Notes: generated from the letters alone by a model not told the origin. 64,000 nucleotides of DNA from Kordiimonas gwangyangensis DSM 19435 = JCM 12864 (GCF_000375545.1 NZ_AQXF01000002.1:160716-224715), one strand, 5' to 3'. Counted from the first letter of the stretch, positions 1 to 10,104 are shown. Program-made: numbers and translations.

Positions 1-603
<603 letters not shown>

Positions 604-615
604 AATCGCTTTTTG

Positions 616-644
616 AAGGCCTTGGCCATTGTGCCAAGGCCTTT
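616..644 (+). terminator. Rho-independent-like terminator after eno
   Basis: A perfect 11-bp inverted repeat (AAGGCCTTGGC, 616-626, with its complement at 633-643) encloses a 6-nt loop 12 bases after the enolase stop. The downstream T-run is short, so termination may be incomplete, but position and stem strength fit a terminator. Confidence 0.75.
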
Positions 645-709
645 GATTCTTGGGCGAAAATCTTCACGAAAATCACATTTTTCTCTTGCTCACCTGATTC
701 GCCTATGAG

Positions 710-1045
710 ATGATTCGAATCATGAAACGAGTCGGAAAAATATCAAGGTATCTTGGGCAGGCATGGATGGCCGGTGTTTGGCTTTTCCTGTTCGGGTATT
801 TTGCATTCCACGCTTTCCAGGGCGACAATAGCCTTGCGGCGCTGAAGCGCCTTGAAGTGCAGCAGCAGGAGCTGTCTGCGCTCGCTGAAGACGTTGCCGC
901 AGAACGTGCAGCGCTTGAAGCGCGCACCGCGAAACTCGCAAACCGTACAATCGACCCGGACATGCTCGAAGAGCAGGTTCGCCTGCGCCTTGGTTTCACC
1001 CATCCGGACGAAGTTATTGTCTTTATTCCGGCAACAGGGCGCTGA
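710..1045 (+). CDS. ftsB: FtsB/DivIC-family septum formation initiator
   Basis: Small bitopic cell-division protein of 111 residues. It has a short basic N-terminus, one membrane helix (about residues 18-35, WMAGVWLFLFGYFAF), then a heptad-like coiled coil (about 43-80, rich in LEVQQQELSALAEDV-type repeats) and a conserved tail with RLRLGFTHPDEVIVF. FtsB/DivIC proteins bridge FtsL and FtsQ in the divisome with the coiled coil in the periplasm. The position between eno and pdhA is the classic place for this gene in alphaproteobacteria. ATG codons at 710 and 722 are both possible; the second would give 107 residues. The family assignment rests on architecture and context, as sequence conservation in this family is low. 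Confidence 0.85.
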   Translation: MIRIMKRVGKISRYLGQAWMAGVWLFLFGYFAFHAFQGDNSLAALKRLEVQQQELSALAEDVAAERAALEARTAKLANRTIDPDMLEEQVRLRLGFTHPDEVIVFIPATGR

Positions 1046-1203
1046 TTAACTAAAATCAAGTTAATCAAATAAAATCCCATTATTTCAATGGGTTATACTC
1101 TATTGCAAATTACTAAAATCGGCGCTATCCATTGTGCCTACGCGTTCTCACGCGGGGCATCCTGCCAACACCAGTTTCTGGCACCTTTATCTGGAAGGCC
1201 GAA

Positions 1204-2235
1204 ATGACTACGAAAAAGACTACAAAAAAGCCGGCGGCCAGCAGTCGTCGCCGCAATTCGGGCCCGGCGCTTTACGAAGCGTCCAATGATGAACTTGTTG
1301 AATTCTATCGCCAAATGCTGCTCATCCGCCGCTTCGAAGAGAAGGCCGGCCAGATGTACGGCATGGGGCTGATCGGCGGTTTCTGTCACCTTTATATTGG
1401 TCAGGAAGCCGTTGTTGTCGGTATTCAGACGGCGCTCAAAGAGGGCGACTCTGTTATCACCGGCTACCGTGAACACGGGCACATGATTGCCGCGGGCTCC
1501 GACCCCAAGGGCGTGATGGCTGAACTGACCGGTCGCTCCGGCGGTTGCTCACGTGGTAAAGGCGGCTCGATGCACATGTTCGACCCTGAGCGCGGCTTCT
1601 ACGGCGGTCACGGTATTGTGGGCGCGCAAGTGTCGCTCGGTACCGGTCTCGCGTTCGCTGCCAAATATCGTAAGTCGGATAATGTTGCAGTCGCCTACTT
1701 CGGTGATGGTGCCGCGAACCAGGGCCAGGTTTACGAGAGCTTCAACATGGCGCGTATCTGGAACCTGCCGGTCGTATACATCATCGAGAACAACCAGTAT
1801 GCCATGGGCACAAGCGTGAGCCGTTCATCCTCGCAGATTGAACTGCACCGCCGTGGTGAAAGCTTCAAAATCCCTGGGAAGCAGGTTGATGGCATGAACG
1901 TGCTTGAAGTGCGCGCCGCCATGGACGAAGCGGTTGAACACTGCCGCAAGGGCGAGGGTCCGTTCATCCTTGAGATGAAGACCTACCGCTACCGTGGTCA
2001 CTCCATGTCCGATCCGGCGAAATACCGCTCCAAGGAAGAAGTGCAAAAGATGCGCGCCGAGCACGACGCCATCGATCAGGTGAAACAGCGTATCCTCGAC
2101 GCGGGCATCATGGATGAAGCCGCGCTCAAGGATATCGACAAGGAAGTTAAGGCCATTGTGGCAGACGCTGCGACCTTCGCGACGGAAAGCCCGGAGCCTG
2201 AACTTTCTGAACTCTATACCGATGTGCTGGCGTAA
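1204..2235 (+). CDS. pdhA: Pyruvate dehydrogenase E1 component, alpha subunit
   Basis: Thiamine-diphosphate-dependent E1 alpha subunit (343 residues) of the pyruvate dehydrogenase complex, which decarboxylates pyruvate and reductively acetylates the lipoyl domain. The ThDP motif GDGAANQG lies at residues 167-174 and its closing asparagines at ENNQ (195-198); the [11 protein letters not shown] loop of the E1 alpha family follows near residue 265. The start at 1204 is preferred over an upstream in-frame start at 1132 because GGAAGG sits 5 bases before it and the Lys/Thr-rich N-terminus is usual, whereas the upstream extension does not look like E1. First gene of an operon with pdhB (14 bp gap) and pdhC. 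The 158 bp before it probably carry the operon promoter. Confidence 0.96.
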   Translation: MTTKKTTKKPAASSRRRNSGPALYEASNDELVEFYRQMLLIRRFEEKAGQMYGMGLIGGFCHLYIGQEAVVVGIQTALKEGDSVITGYREHGHMIAAGSDPKGVMAELTGRSGGCSRGKGGSMHMFDPERGFYGGHGIVGAQVSLGTGLAFAAKYRKSDNVAVAYFGDGAANQGQVYESFNMARIWNLPVVYIIENNQYAMGTSVSRSSSQIELHRRGESFKIPGKQVDGMNVLEVRAAMDEAVEHCRKGEGPFILEMKTYRYRGHSMSDPAKYRSKEEVQKMRAEHDAIDQVKQRILDAGIMDEAALKDIDKEVKAIVADAATFATESPEPELSELYTDVLA

Positions 2236-2249
2236 GGGAGCATCCAATC

Positions 2250-3653
2250 ATGGCAATTAAAATCACCATGCCGGCCCTGTCTCCCACGATGGAAAAGGGC
2301 ACACTTGCAAAATGGCTCGTAAAAGAAGGCGACAGCATCGAATCCGGTGACGTGATCGCAGAGATCGAGACCGACAAGGCAACCATGGAGGTGGAAGCGG
2401 TTGACGAAGGCGTCATCGCGAAAATCGTTGTTGCTGAAGGTACCGATGATGTGCCGGTCGGCGAGCTGATCGCGATTGTGGCGGAAGAGGGTGAAGACCC
2501 GAAAAACATTGATGCTGATTCTTCGTCAGACGACAAAGCGTCTGACAAAAAAGAAGAAAAAATCCCATCCTCCACCAAGGAGGACCCCGACGAGCAGGAA
2601 ACCACATTCGCGGGTGCCGTGCACTCAAGCGAAAACCTGCTGGACCCGGAAATCCCGGAAGGCACCAATATGGTCAAGCTGACGGTGCGTGAAGCGCTGC
2701 GCGATGCCATGGCCGAAGAAATGCGCAAGGACGGCGACGTTTTTGTCATGGGTGAAGAAGTGGCGGAATATCAGGGCGCCTATAAGGTAACCCAGGGCCT
2801 GCTGCAGGAATTTGGTTCTGAGCGCGTGATTGATACGCCGATCACCGAGCACGGTTTTGCCGGTCTTGGTGCTGGTGCGGCCTTCGCGGGCCTCAAGCCG
2901 GTGATCGAATTCATGACATTCAATTTCGCCATGCAGGCGATTGACCACATCATCAACTCGGCTGCCAAAACCCGCTATATGTCTGGTGGTCTGGTGTCGT
3001 GCCCGATCGTATTCCGTGGGCCGAACGGTGCCGCAAGCCGCGTAGGCGCGCAGCACAGCCAGAACTATGCGTCATGGTACGCGAACGTGCCGGGCCTCAA
3101 GGTCATCGCGCCCTATGACGCCGCGGACTGCAAGGGCCTCCTCAAGGCTGCGATCCGTGACCCGAACCCGGTTGTGTTCCTTGAGAACGAGCTGATGTAC
3201 GGCGAAAGCTTCGAAGTACCGGAGCTCGACGATTACGTACTGCCAATCGGCAAGGCACGCATCTACCGTGAAGGCAGCGATGTCACAATTGTCAGCTATT
3301 CCATTACCGTGGGCGAGGCGCTTAAAGCCGCCGACATGCTGGCGGAAGAGGGCATCAGCGCAGAGGTGATCGACCTTCGCACCATTCGTCCGCTCGATAT
3401 CGAGACGGTGATTGAGAGCGTGAAGAAAACCAACCGTTGCGTGGTCGCTGAAGAAGGCTGGCCGCAGTGCTCAGTCGCATCCGATGTGTCGGCACAGTTG
3501 ATGGAAAAAGCGTTCGATTGGCTCGACGCACCGGTCACCCGCGTGAATAGCGCGGACGTGCCGCTGCCGTATGCCAACAACCTCGAAAAAGCCGCGGTTG
3601 TGGACGCAAAAGACATCGTAAAAGCCGCCAAAGCGGTTTGCTACGCGGATTAA
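2250..3653 (+). CDS. pdhB: Pyruvate dehydrogenase E1 beta subunit with N-terminal lipoyl domain
   Basis: E1 beta subunit of 467 residues. Residues 1-78 are a biotinyl/lipoyl domain with the modified lysine in [11 protein letters not shown] (Lys43). A charged, flexible linker (about 80-135, rich in D, S, K, E) joins it to the transketolase-type pyrimidine domain (from about 140, [14 protein letters not shown]) and the C-terminal transketolase domain. An E1 beta with its own lipoyl domain is characteristic of many alphaproteobacteria; most other bacteria carry lipoyl domains only on E2. Together with pdhA it forms the alpha2beta2 E1. The first 45 residues are nearly identical to those of pdhC, so the two lipoyl domains probably arose by duplication. 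Confidence 0.96.
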   Translation: MAIKITMPALSPTMEKGTLAKWLVKEGDSIESGDVIAEIETDKATMEVEAVDEGVIAKIVVAEGTDDVPVGELIAIVAEEGEDPKNIDADSSSDDKASDKKEEKIPSSTKEDPDEQETTFAGAVHSSENLLDPEIPEGTNMVKLTVREALRDAMAEEMRKDGDVFVMGEEVAEYQGAYKVTQGLLQEFGSERVIDTPITEHGFAGLGAGAAFAGLKPVIEFMTFNFAMQAIDHIINSAAKTRYMSGGLVSCPIVFRGPNGAASRVGAQHSQNYASWYANVPGLKVIAPYDAADCKGLLKAAIRDPNPVVFLENELMYGESFEVPELDDYVLPIGKARIYREGSDVTIVSYSITVGEALKAADMLAEEGISAEVIDLRTIRPLDIETVIESVKKTNRCVVAEEGWPQCSVASDVSAQLMEKAFDWLDAPVTRVNSADVPLPYANNLEKAAVVDAKDIVKAAKAVCYAD

Positions 3654-3664
3654 GGGGAAAGACC

Positions 3665-4972
3665 ATGGCTATCGAAATTTTCATGCCTGCACTTTCGCCC
3701 ACGATGGAAAAGGGCACACTTGCCAAATGGCTGGTGAAAGAAGGCGACAAGGTTGAGAGCGGTGACGTGATCGCTGAAATCGAAACCGACAAAGCGACGA
3801 TGGAAGTTGAATCGATCGACGACGGCACGGTCGCGAAAATCCTTGTTGAAGAAGGTACGGACGATGTGCCTGTTGGCAAAATCATCGCCATGCTCGCGGA
3901 AGAGGGTGAAGACGTCGCTGACGTAAAAGTACCGTCCGAGGGCAAAAAGGCCGAGGCTGCGCCAGCACCCGCGCCTGAGAAGAAGGAAGAAGCAAAAGCA
4001 TCTTCTGATGACAAGCCTGCGAAGGCCGAGAATAAGCCGTCCAAATCGGACGGTGACCGGGTGAAAGCATCGCCGCTTGCGAAGCGTATCGCCGCGCAAG
4101 AAGGTCTTGATCTCAAGGCAGTTGACGGCACCGGCCCGAACGGCCGCATCGTGAAACGCGACGTTGAAGCGGCGATGGAAAAAGGCACTGGCAAGGCCGA
4201 AGCCGCAGCGCCTGCCAAAGATGCGCCGAAAGCGGCTGCTGCTGCACCCGCATCTGCACCGGAATACGGCCCGCACGACAATATCCCGTACCGTGAAGAG
4301 CGTCTGTCGAACATGCGCAAGACCATTGCGCGCCGCCTGACGGAATCGAAACAGCACGTACCGCACTTCTACCTGACGATCGAATGTGAGCTGGATAATC
4401 TCCTCGCGCAGCGCAAGGTGCTGAATGAGAAGCTGGCTGACAGCGGTGTGAAACTGTCGGTCAACGACTTCATCATCCGCGCGACTGCACTTGCGCTCAA
4501 GAAAGTACCTGCCGCCAACGTTCAGTTCGCTGGTGACAAGATGTTCTGGTACGAGCGTGCGGATATCTCCGTCGCGGTCGCCATTGATGGCGGCCTCGTG
4601 ACCCCGGTGGTGCGCGGTGCGGACGCTATGGGCCTCGCCGATATCTCCAAATCGGTCAAGGATCTGGCCACCCGCGCGCGGGACGGCAAGCTTGCGCCCG
4701 AGGATTATGCTGGTGGCACTTTCTCCATCTCCAACCTCGGTATGTACGGCATCAAGGAATTTGGCGCGGTGATTAACCCGCCGCAGGGTGCGATCCTTGC
4801 TGTTGGCGCAGGTGAGCAGCGCCCGGTTGTCAAGGATGGCGCACTTGCTGTCGCGACCGTGATGAGCTGCACCATGTCCTGTGACCACCGCGCCGTGGAC
4901 GGTGCCGTGGGTGCCGAGTTCCTCGCCGCCTTCAAGAGCTACATCGAAGACCCGATCACGATGCTGCTTTAA
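3665..4972 (+). CDS. pdhC: Dihydrolipoamide acetyltransferase (E2) of pyruvate dehydrogenase
   Basis: E2 core protein of 435 residues that transfers acetyl from lipoate to CoA. Order: lipoyl domain (1-78, Lys43 in [11 protein letters not shown]), a long Ala/Pro/Lys/Glu linker, the peripheral subunit-binding domain (about 140-175, ASPLAKRIAAQEGLD...GRIVKRDVEAAM) that docks E1/E3, a second Ala/Pro linker, and the catalytic acyltransferase domain ending in the active-site motif DHRAVDG (His408). The ATG at 3665 is chosen because AAGGGGAAAG precedes it and the protein then begins exactly like the lipoyl domain of pdhB; a start at 3638 would overlap pdhB. Same operon as pdhA and pdhB. Confidence 0.96.
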   Translation: MAIEIFMPALSPTMEKGTLAKWLVKEGDKVESGDVIAEIETDKATMEVESIDDGTVAKILVEEGTDDVPVGKIIAMLAEEGEDVADVKVPSEGKKAEAAPAPAPEKKEEAKASSDDKPAKAENKPSKSDGDRVKASPLAKRIAAQEGLDLKAVDGTGPNGRIVKRDVEAAMEKGTGKAEAAAPAKDAPKAAAAAPASAPEYGPHDNIPYREERLSNMRKTIARRLTESKQHVPHFYLTIECELDNLLAQRKVLNEKLADSGVKLSVNDFIIRATALALKKVPAANVQFAGDKMFWYERADISVAVAIDGGLVTPVVRGADAMGLADISKSVKDLATRARDGKLAPEDYAGGTFSISNLGMYGIKEFGAVINPPQGAILAVGAGEQRPVVKDGALAVATVMSCTMSCDHRAVDGAVGAEFLAAFKSYIEDPITMLL

Positions 4973-4999
4973 GTAGCAGGCGGGTTAAGGACGGCTGGA

Positions 5000-5359
5000 A
5001 TGGACGTTGTAAATCTCAAAGAAAAACTCACGGGCTTCAGTGACCGCTGGTCACCGAAGCTTGTGGGTGAGCTTGACGGCTATCATGTGAAGCTGGCGAA
5101 GATCGAAGGTGACTTTGTCTGGCACGCGCATGAGGGCGAGGATGAGCTTTTCCTCGTTGTCGATGGCCGCTTCCGCATGGACTACCGCGACCGTCAGGTC
5201 TGGGTCGAGCCGGGCGAGATGGTGATCGTGCCAAAGGGTGTTGAGCACAAGCCCTATGCGCCTGAGGTTTGCAGCATTCTACTGATTGAAAAAGCCACCA
5301 CCGACCATACAGGTGGTGTTGACGATCCACGTCGCGTGGAAAATCCCGAAAGGATTTAA
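5000..5359 (+). CDS. Small cupin-domain protein
   Basis: A 119-residue single-domain cupin. The first cupin motif with metal-ligand histidines and glutamate is visible as WHAHEGEDELFLVVDG (about residues 38-53), the second as PKGVEHKPYA (about 79-88). Small cupins bind a metal and have varied roles (sugar isomerisation, oxygenation, sensing); nothing here fixes the substrate. The gene is sandwiched in the pdh operon between pdhC and lpd (27 and 3 bp gaps), so it is co-transcribed with pyruvate dehydrogenase, and a link to that metabolism is an inference only. Similar cupins occur at this place in related genomes as far as I recall. Confidence 0.85.
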   Translation: MDVVNLKEKLTGFSDRWSPKLVGELDGYHVKLAKIEGDFVWHAHEGEDELFLVVDGRFRMDYRDRQVWVEPGEMVIVPKGVEHKPYAPEVCSILLIEKATTDHTGGVDDPRRVENPERI

Positions 5360-5362
5360 GCT

Positions 5363-6760
5363 ATGGCTGAGAGTTTTGACCTTGTTGTAATTGGGGGCGG
5401 CCCAGGCGGTTATGTGGCGGCGATCCGCGGCGCACAGATGGGTATGAAAGTGGCCTGTGTGGAGCGTGAGCATCTGGGCGGTATCTGCCTGAACTGGGGC
5501 TGTATCCCGACAAAGGCGCTTCTGCGCTCGGCCGAGGTGCTCCATCTTGCCAAACACGCGGCGGACTATGGCCTCAAGATCGACAAGGTGGACTTTGACC
5601 TGGATGCGATTGTGAAACGCAGTCGCGGCGTTGCCAAGCAGATGAACGGTGGCATCAAGTCCTTGTTCAAAAAGAACAAAGTGACCCACATCGAAGGCGA
5701 AGCCAAAATTGCTAGTAAAGGCAAGGTTGCTGTCAAAGGCAAGGACGGCAAGACGACAGAACTCACCGCCAAGGATGTGATCATCGCCACCGGTGCCCGC
5801 GCGCGTGAATTGCCGCACCTGAAGGCGGATGGTGAGCTTGTCTGGACCTACAAACATGCGCTTGCACCCAACACCATGCCGAAAAAGCTGCTGGTGATCG
5901 GCTCCGGCGCCATCGGGATCGAGTTTGCAAGCTTCTTCAACGAGCTGGGTTCAGATGTGACCGTGGTTGAGATGATGGACCGCGTGTTGCCGGTCGAAGA
6001 TGCCGATATCTCCAAGTTCGCGGAAAAATCCTTCAAGAAACAGGGCATGACCATCAAGACCAAAGCATCGGTGACCGAGCTCAAGAAGGGCAAGGACAGC
6101 GTAACGTGTGTGGTTGAGACCGACGGCAAAAAAGAAGAGATCACCGTTGACCGTGTGATCATCGCCATCGGTATCACCGGCAACGTGGAAGGCCTTGGCC
6201 TTGAAGACGTGGGCATCAAGGTTGACCGCGGCCATATCGTCACCAATGAATGGGGTCAGACCGGTGTGGACGGCTTCTGGGCAATCGGTGACGTGGCTGG
6301 CGCACCGTGGCTTGCACACAAGGCATCGCACGAGGGCATTGTCGCTGTTGAAAAAATCAACGGCGTCAAAGGCCTGCATCCGATGGACAAAGGCAACATT
6401 CCGGGCTGTACCTACTGCCGCCCGCAGGTGGCCTCTGTTGGCCTGACCGAAGCGAAAGCGAAAGAGCAGGGCTATGAGGTGCGTGTTGGCAACTTCCCCT
6501 TCATCGGGAACGGTAAAGCGGTAGCCCTCGGTGAACCGGAAGGCATGGTTAAAACCGTGTTTGACAAGAAAACCGGCGAACTGCTGGGCGCGCACATGGT
6601 TGGTGCCGAGGTAACGGAACTCATCCAAGGCTATGCGGTAGCCCGCACGCTTGAGACGACGGAGCAGGAACTGATGCACACCGTCTTCCCGCACCCGACC
6701 CTCTCTGAGATGATGCACGAAAGTGTGCTCGACGCCTACGGCAAGGCCATCCACTTCTAG
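5363..6760 (+). CDS. lpd: Dihydrolipoamide dehydrogenase (E3)
   Basis: FAD- and NAD-dependent E3 (465 residues) that reoxidises dihydrolipoyl groups of the pyruvate dehydrogenase complex. The FAD-binding GGGPGG motif is at residues 11-16, the redox-active disulfide in CLNWGC (Cys42, Cys47), a second Rossmann motif GSGAIGIEFASFF near 178, and the C-terminal HPTLSE with the catalytic His-Glu pair near residue 445. It starts 3 bp after the cupin gene with AAAGGA upstream. Being last of the pdhABC-cupin-lpd run, it is probably the E3 dedicated to this complex, though E3 can be shared with other 2-oxoacid dehydrogenases. Confidence 0.96.
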   Translation: MAESFDLVVIGGGPGGYVAAIRGAQMGMKVACVEREHLGGICLNWGCIPTKALLRSAEVLHLAKHAADYGLKIDKVDFDLDAIVKRSRGVAKQMNGGIKSLFKKNKVTHIEGEAKIASKGKVAVKGKDGKTTELTAKDVIIATGARARELPHLKADGELVWTYKHALAPNTMPKKLLVIGSGAIGIEFASFFNELGSDVTVVEMMDRVLPVEDADISKFAEKSFKKQGMTIKTKASVTELKKGKDSVTCVVETDGKKEEITVDRVIIAIGITGNVEGLGLEDVGIKVDRGHIVTNEWGQTGVDGFWAIGDVAGAPWLAHKASHEGIVAVEKINGVKGLHPMDKGNIPGCTYCRPQVASVGLTEAKAKEQGYEVRVGNFPFIGNGKAVALGEPEGMVKTVFDKKTGELLGAHMVGAEVTELIQGYAVARTLETTEQELMHTVFPHPTLSEMMHESVLDAYGKAIHF

Positions 6761-6769
6761 GAGCCAGAG

Positions 6770-7381
6770 ATGAAATTCAGGGTTCACCCAAGCGTTTCTC
6801 ACATTCAGGCGATGCTCGCCAATATGGAGGAGCGCACGGGCATGAACCCTGATGCCTGGGCGGATGTGGCACGTGGCTATGGCCTTGCGGAGGTTAATGC
6901 ACTCGGTGCCAAGCTGAAGGCCGAGCATGGCTTAGGTAAACCGACGGCATGGCTGCTGGCGAGTTATGCGCTTGGCGAAACGCCTGAGGACTACGATGGT
7001 GATGCCTATCTGGCCCGCGCACCGGAACTCTTTGATGCACAGTTCTCAGGTAAGAAGGAAGCCTTGAGGCCGCTCGCAGAAAAGGTGATCGCGCATTTAA
7101 CTACGCTTGGTAATGACGTTGGCGTGAGCCCGACAAAGACCATGGTGCCGATCTATAGACATCACGTATTCGCTCAGGTAAAAGCTGCTACGCAGACACG
7201 GCTGGATGTGGGCCTCGCGCTTGGGCGTTATGATGGCGAACTGTCCAGTCGCATCAAGGATACCGGCGGGGCTTTAAAAGGCGACCGCATTACCCACGTA
7301 ATTGGGGTAACGGCAGACGAGCAGATCGATGACGATTTCATCGGTTGGCTGCGCAAAGCTTACGAGTTGGATGACAAGTAA
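6770..7381 (+). CDS. DUF4287-type protein between lpd and lipA
   Basis: A 203-residue cytoplasmic protein without signal or membrane segment. The N-terminal part (about 1-65, with the [20 protein letters not shown] and [16 protein letters not shown] segments) resembles the DUF4287 domain, whose members are thought to act on or bind small substrates; the C-terminal part ([19 protein letters not shown]) resembles the DUF5655 transport-like domain that often follows it. No catalytic motif can be named. It lies in the same transcript direction with 9 bp to lpd and a TAATG overlap with lipA, so translation with lipA is probably coupled. Function unknown; the family call is from pattern memory. Confidence 0.75.
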   Translation: MKFRVHPSVSHIQAMLANMEERTGMNPDAWADVARGYGLAEVNALGAKLKAEHGLGKPTAWLLASYALGETPEDYDGDAYLARAPELFDAQFSGKKEALRPLAEKVIAHLTTLGNDVGVSPTKTMVPIYRHHVFAQVKAATQTRLDVGLALGRYDGELSSRIKDTGGALKGDRITHVIGVTADEQIDDDFIGWLRKAYELDDK

Positions 7382-8295
7382 TGAGCACAGACGAAAAACA
7401 AGGTCAGTATCAGCGCAAACCAAGCTGGATCAGGGTCAAGGCCCCGGTCAGCAAGGAGTATGCGGAGACCCGCAAGATGATGCGCGACCTGAAGCTGCAC
7501 ACCGTCTGTGAAGAAGCCGCATGCCCGAATATCGGTGAATGCTGGAAGCAGAAGCACGCCACGATCATGATCCTTGGCGATACCTGCACCCGCGCTTGCG
7601 CCTTCTGCAATGTGAAAACCGGCCGCCCGATGGCGGTTGATCCCATGGAGCCGGAAAATACGGCCATTGCCTGTGCGCAGATGGGCCTCAATCACATCGT
7701 GATCACGTCCGTTGACCGTGACGACCTTGATGATGGTGGGGCGCGCCAATTTGTGCGTGTGATCGAACAGCTGCGCAAACACAGTCCAAAAACCACCATC
7801 GAGATACTGACGCCGGATTTCCGGAACAAGCCGGGCGCCATTGAAATGGTCGCCGAGGCACGGCCTGACGTGTTCAACCACAATCTTGAAACCGTACCGC
7901 GGAACTATCCGAAGATTCGCCCGGGCGCGCGCTACTATCACTCGCTACGCCTCTTGGAGACAGTCAAGAAAGTGGACCCGTCCATTTTCACCAAATCCGG
8001 CATTATGGTTGGCCTTGGCGAAGAACGTCTTGAGGTTAGCCAGGTGATGGACGATATGCGCATGGCGGATATCGACTTCATGACCATTGGCCAATATCTG
8101 CAACCAACGCCGCGTCATGCGAAGGTTGAGCGCTTTGTAACGCCGGACGAGTTCAAATCCTATGAGCGTATGGGCAAAGGCAAGGGCTTCCTGTTGATTT
8201 CCTCCACGCCGCTCACGCGGTCGAGCTATCATGCGGGTGACGATTTTGCCAAGCTGCGGGCCGCGCGTGAACGCCAGCTCAAAGCTGCCGAATAG
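7381..8295 (+). CDS. lipA: Lipoyl synthase
   Basis: Radical SAM enzyme (304 residues) that inserts two sulfur atoms into protein-bound octanoyl groups to make lipoate. Both iron-sulfur cluster motifs are intact: the auxiliary cluster C-x4-C-x5-C ([12 protein letters not shown]) and the radical SAM C-x3-C-x2-C (CTRACAFC). The C-terminal serine ligand region [13 protein letters not shown] is also present. Its start overlaps the preceding stop (TAATG). Placement directly after the pdh genes makes sense, as PdhB and PdhC each need lipoylation. Confidence 0.97.
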   Translation: MSTDEKQGQYQRKPSWIRVKAPVSKEYAETRKMMRDLKLHTVCEEAACPNIGECWKQKHATIMILGDTCTRACAFCNVKTGRPMAVDPMEPENTAIACAQMGLNHIVITSVDRDDLDDGGARQFVRVIEQLRKHSPKTTIEILTPDFRNKPGAIEMVAEARPDVFNHNLETVPRNYPKIRPGARYYHSLRLLETVKKVDPSIFTKSGIMVGLGEERLEVSQVMDDMRMADIDFMTIGQYLQPTPRHAKVERFVTPDEFKSYERMGKGKGFLLISSTPLTRSSYHAGDDFAKLRAARERQLKAAE

Positions 8296-8322
8296 TCGCA
8301 TCGCTTTGCTTGACTAAGGAAC

Positions 8323-8352
8323 CCCTCCGCGACACAGTCTGGTCGGGGAGGG
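8323..8352 (+). other. Hairpin after lipA that covers the next gene's ribosome binding site
   Basis: Bases 8323-8333 (CCCTCCGCGAC) pair with 8342-8352 (GTCGGGGAGGG) with one mismatch and an 8-nt loop. The right arm contains the Shine-Dalgarno-like GGGGAGGG for the gene starting at 8363. There is no T-run, so it may be a weak terminator for lipA, a translation-masking hairpin, or both. Confidence 0.5.
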
Positions 8353-8362
8353 CTCTCACTTT

Positions 8363-9115
8363 ATGGCAGATATTCAAGTGGCGACCGGGTCTAATTGTCG
8401 GAACTGCGGCAGGACGTTGCATGGCCAGTATTGCAGTGAATGCGGCCAGAGGGACCGAGGCAGCAGCCTCGACGCGGGTGAGTTGGTGTCAGAGACCGTG
8501 GACACCATTGTCCGGCTCGATTCCAAGCTGTGGCGCACCGTTGTCGACCTCACACGTAATCCTGGGCAGGTAGCCAAGGATTACGTTGGTGGCAAGCGCG
8601 CCAGCTATGTGAACCCGATCCGCTATTGCCTTGCGGCTATTGCACTTTCGATCACTCTGACGATCTCGACTGGGGAAATCCGTGCGCTAAGCGAAGGCAT
8701 TCTTTTTGGTCTCGTTTCCGATGTGCCAGATGATCCGGCGTTTGTGCGGGTGGTCGAGTTTCTGTCCAAATACCTGAATGTCATGTCGCTGGTGGCGGTG
8801 CCAATCTATGCACTGGTAGCGAAGCTGTTCTTTCGCCGCGCTCCCTACAGCTACGCCGATAATTTCAGCTTTATGTGCTTCATCGTGGGGCACGGCGCGT
8901 TCCTCAGCGTCTTTGGCACGCTTTTCAATATGTATATCTATTTTATGGGCTTGCTGCCGGCATTCCTGCTGACAAACACCGTCTATATCTACGGTACCAT
9001 GCGGTTTTTCGGTCGCGGCTTCTGGGCATCAGTCAGCTATGTCAGTGTGGCTTCGTTTGTCTATATGGGGCTGGTATATGCCGTCGCGTGGCTCTGGTTC
9101 GTACGCTTGGCTTAA
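8363..9115 (+). CDS. DUF3667-type membrane protein with zinc ribbon
   Basis: A 250-residue protein starting with a treble-cysteine zinc ribbon (CRNCG ... CSECGQ, residues 11-31), then an amphipathic segment (LVSETVDTIVRLDSKLWRTV) with the family-like PGQVAKDYVGGKRASYVNPI stretch at about 72-91, and four to five hydrophobic helices to the C-terminus. This is the arrangement of the DUF3667 family of inner-membrane proteins of unknown role. The ribosome site GGGGAGGG lies about 10 bases upstream but is in a hairpin. It stands between lipA and the RatA-like gene in the same direction; no function can be assigned. Confidence 0.75.
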   Translation: MADIQVATGSNCRNCGRTLHGQYCSECGQRDRGSSLDAGELVSETVDTIVRLDSKLWRTVVDLTRNPGQVAKDYVGGKRASYVNPIRYCLAAIALSITLTISTGEIRALSEGILFGLVSDVPDDPAFVRVVEFLSKYLNVMSLVAVPIYALVAKLFFRRAPYSYADNFSFMCFIVGHGAFLSVFGTLFNMYIYFMGLLPAFLLTNTVYIYGTMRFFGRGFWASVSYVSVASFVYMGLVYAVAWLWFVRLA

Positions 9116-9172
9116 GCCCTTGTCCGGACAGGTTTTGCTCGTTATAACCCCAGCAAAATAAAGAGGTTCACC

Positions 9173-9613
9173 GTGCCGCATTTTGCTGAAAAGAAGATAC
9201 TGCCCTACACGCAGGAACAGCTTTTTTCGCTTGTTCTGGATGTTGCCAAATATCCGGAATTTCTGCCGTGGTGTACTGGTGCGCGTGTCTATAACCGCAA
9301 GGATGGTCAGTTCGACGCCGATGTGATCATTGGCTTCAAGATGTTCAGCGAACGCTTCACGTCACGTGTGCGCTACGAGCCCAGCACCCGTGTTGATGTG
9401 GATTATATCAAGGGGCCGATGAAGCGGCTCTATAACCACTGGCGGTTTGTGCCCGAAGGTCCGGATGCGTGTTTGATAGATTTCGAAGTCGAGTTCGAAT
9501 TTGCGAACCGTATGCTCAATCAGATGATCGGTGGCCTGTTTGGCGAAGCCTGCAAGAAGATGGTTCATGCGTTTGAGGCGCGTGCCAATGAGGTATATGG
9601 CGCCGGAGCCTAA
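9173..9613 (+). CDS. RatA/Coq10-family START-like lipid-binding protein
   Basis: A 146-residue SRPBCC (START/polyketide-cyclase fold) protein. The start PHFAEKKILPYTQEQLFSLV and YPEFLPWCTGARV are typical of the Coq10/RatA family. In alphaproteobacteria and mitochondria these proteins bind ubiquinone and support respiratory electron transfer; the E. coli homologue has been described as RatA, a ribosome association toxin. Next to lipoate and pyruvate dehydrogenase genes, the Coq10-like role is more plausible. The start is GTG with AAGAGG upstream. The gene ends facing the reverse-strand cinA gene with a 4-bp overlap of the coding ends. Confidence 0.88.
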   Translation: MPHFAEKKILPYTQEQLFSLVLDVAKYPEFLPWCTGARVYNRKDGQFDADVIIGFKMFSERFTSRVRYEPSTRVDVDYIKGPMKRLYNHWRFVPEGPDACLIDFEVEFEFANRMLNQMIGGLFGEACKKMVHAFEARANEVYGAGA

Positions 9614-10104
9614 CCGCGGATTTCAACAAGAAGTTCGGTAAGGGCCGTAATAACTGTAGCTGTGCGTATCTGTGTGCGGCCGATATCGCCAAACTGGCAT
9701 TTGATGGCGCGGGGCATGCAGCCTTGGCTGGCTACTCCGATATAAACCAGCCCGACAGGCTTGTCCGTACTGCCGCCACCGGGGCCTGCAATGCCTGTGA
9801 CAGCGACCGATGCATCAGCACGTGAATTTGCAAGCGCACCAAAAGCCATCTCCTTTGCGACCGCTTCTGAAACTGCGCCAAATCGTGTCAGGCTTTCAGC
9901 GCTAACACCAAGCATCTGGTTTTTGGCCTCGTTCGAGTAGGTGACAAAACCACGGTCAACGACATCCGAAGAGCCCGCAATTTCCGTCAGTGCGCCTGAG
10001 ATCAGGCCGCCCGTGCAGCTTTCAGCTGTGGCAATCATCAGGTGACGCGCACGCGCTTCCTCAAGCACCTCGGTGGCAAGGTCGTGGATTTCCTGTGAAA
10101 ACAT
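9610..10104 (-). CDS. pncC: CinA C-terminal domain protein, nicotinamide-nucleotide amidohydrolase
   Basis: A 164-residue stand-alone CinA C-terminal domain. Members deamidate nicotinamide mononucleotide to nicotinic acid mononucleotide in the pyridine-nucleotide cycle. The signature AESCTGGLISGALTEIAGSS and the VTGIAGPGGGS loop are intact. The ATG at 10104 is chosen because it overlaps the stop of the upstream gene in an ATGA arrangement; an alternative start at 10128 would add eight residues inside that gene. It is the last gene of the reverse-strand run ispDF-pgpA-(YeiH-like)-pncC. Confidence 0.92.
   Translation of the reverse strand: MFSQEIHDLATEVLEEARARHLMIATAESCTGGLISGALTEIAGSSDVVDRGFVTYSNEAKNQMLGVSAESLTRFGAVSEAVAKEMAFGALANSRADASVAVTGIAGPGGGSTDKPVGLVYIGVASQGCMPRAIKCQFGDIGRTQIRTATVITALTELLVEIRG

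Noticed and set aside
1076-1092. Small hairpin after the ftsB-like gene
   Set aside because: Only five base pairs in AT-rich DNA, too weak to call a terminator.
3650-4888. A 412-codon reverse frame across pdhC
   Set aside because: It mirrors the codon pattern of pdhC; the translation is His/Arg/Phe-rich and resembles no protein.
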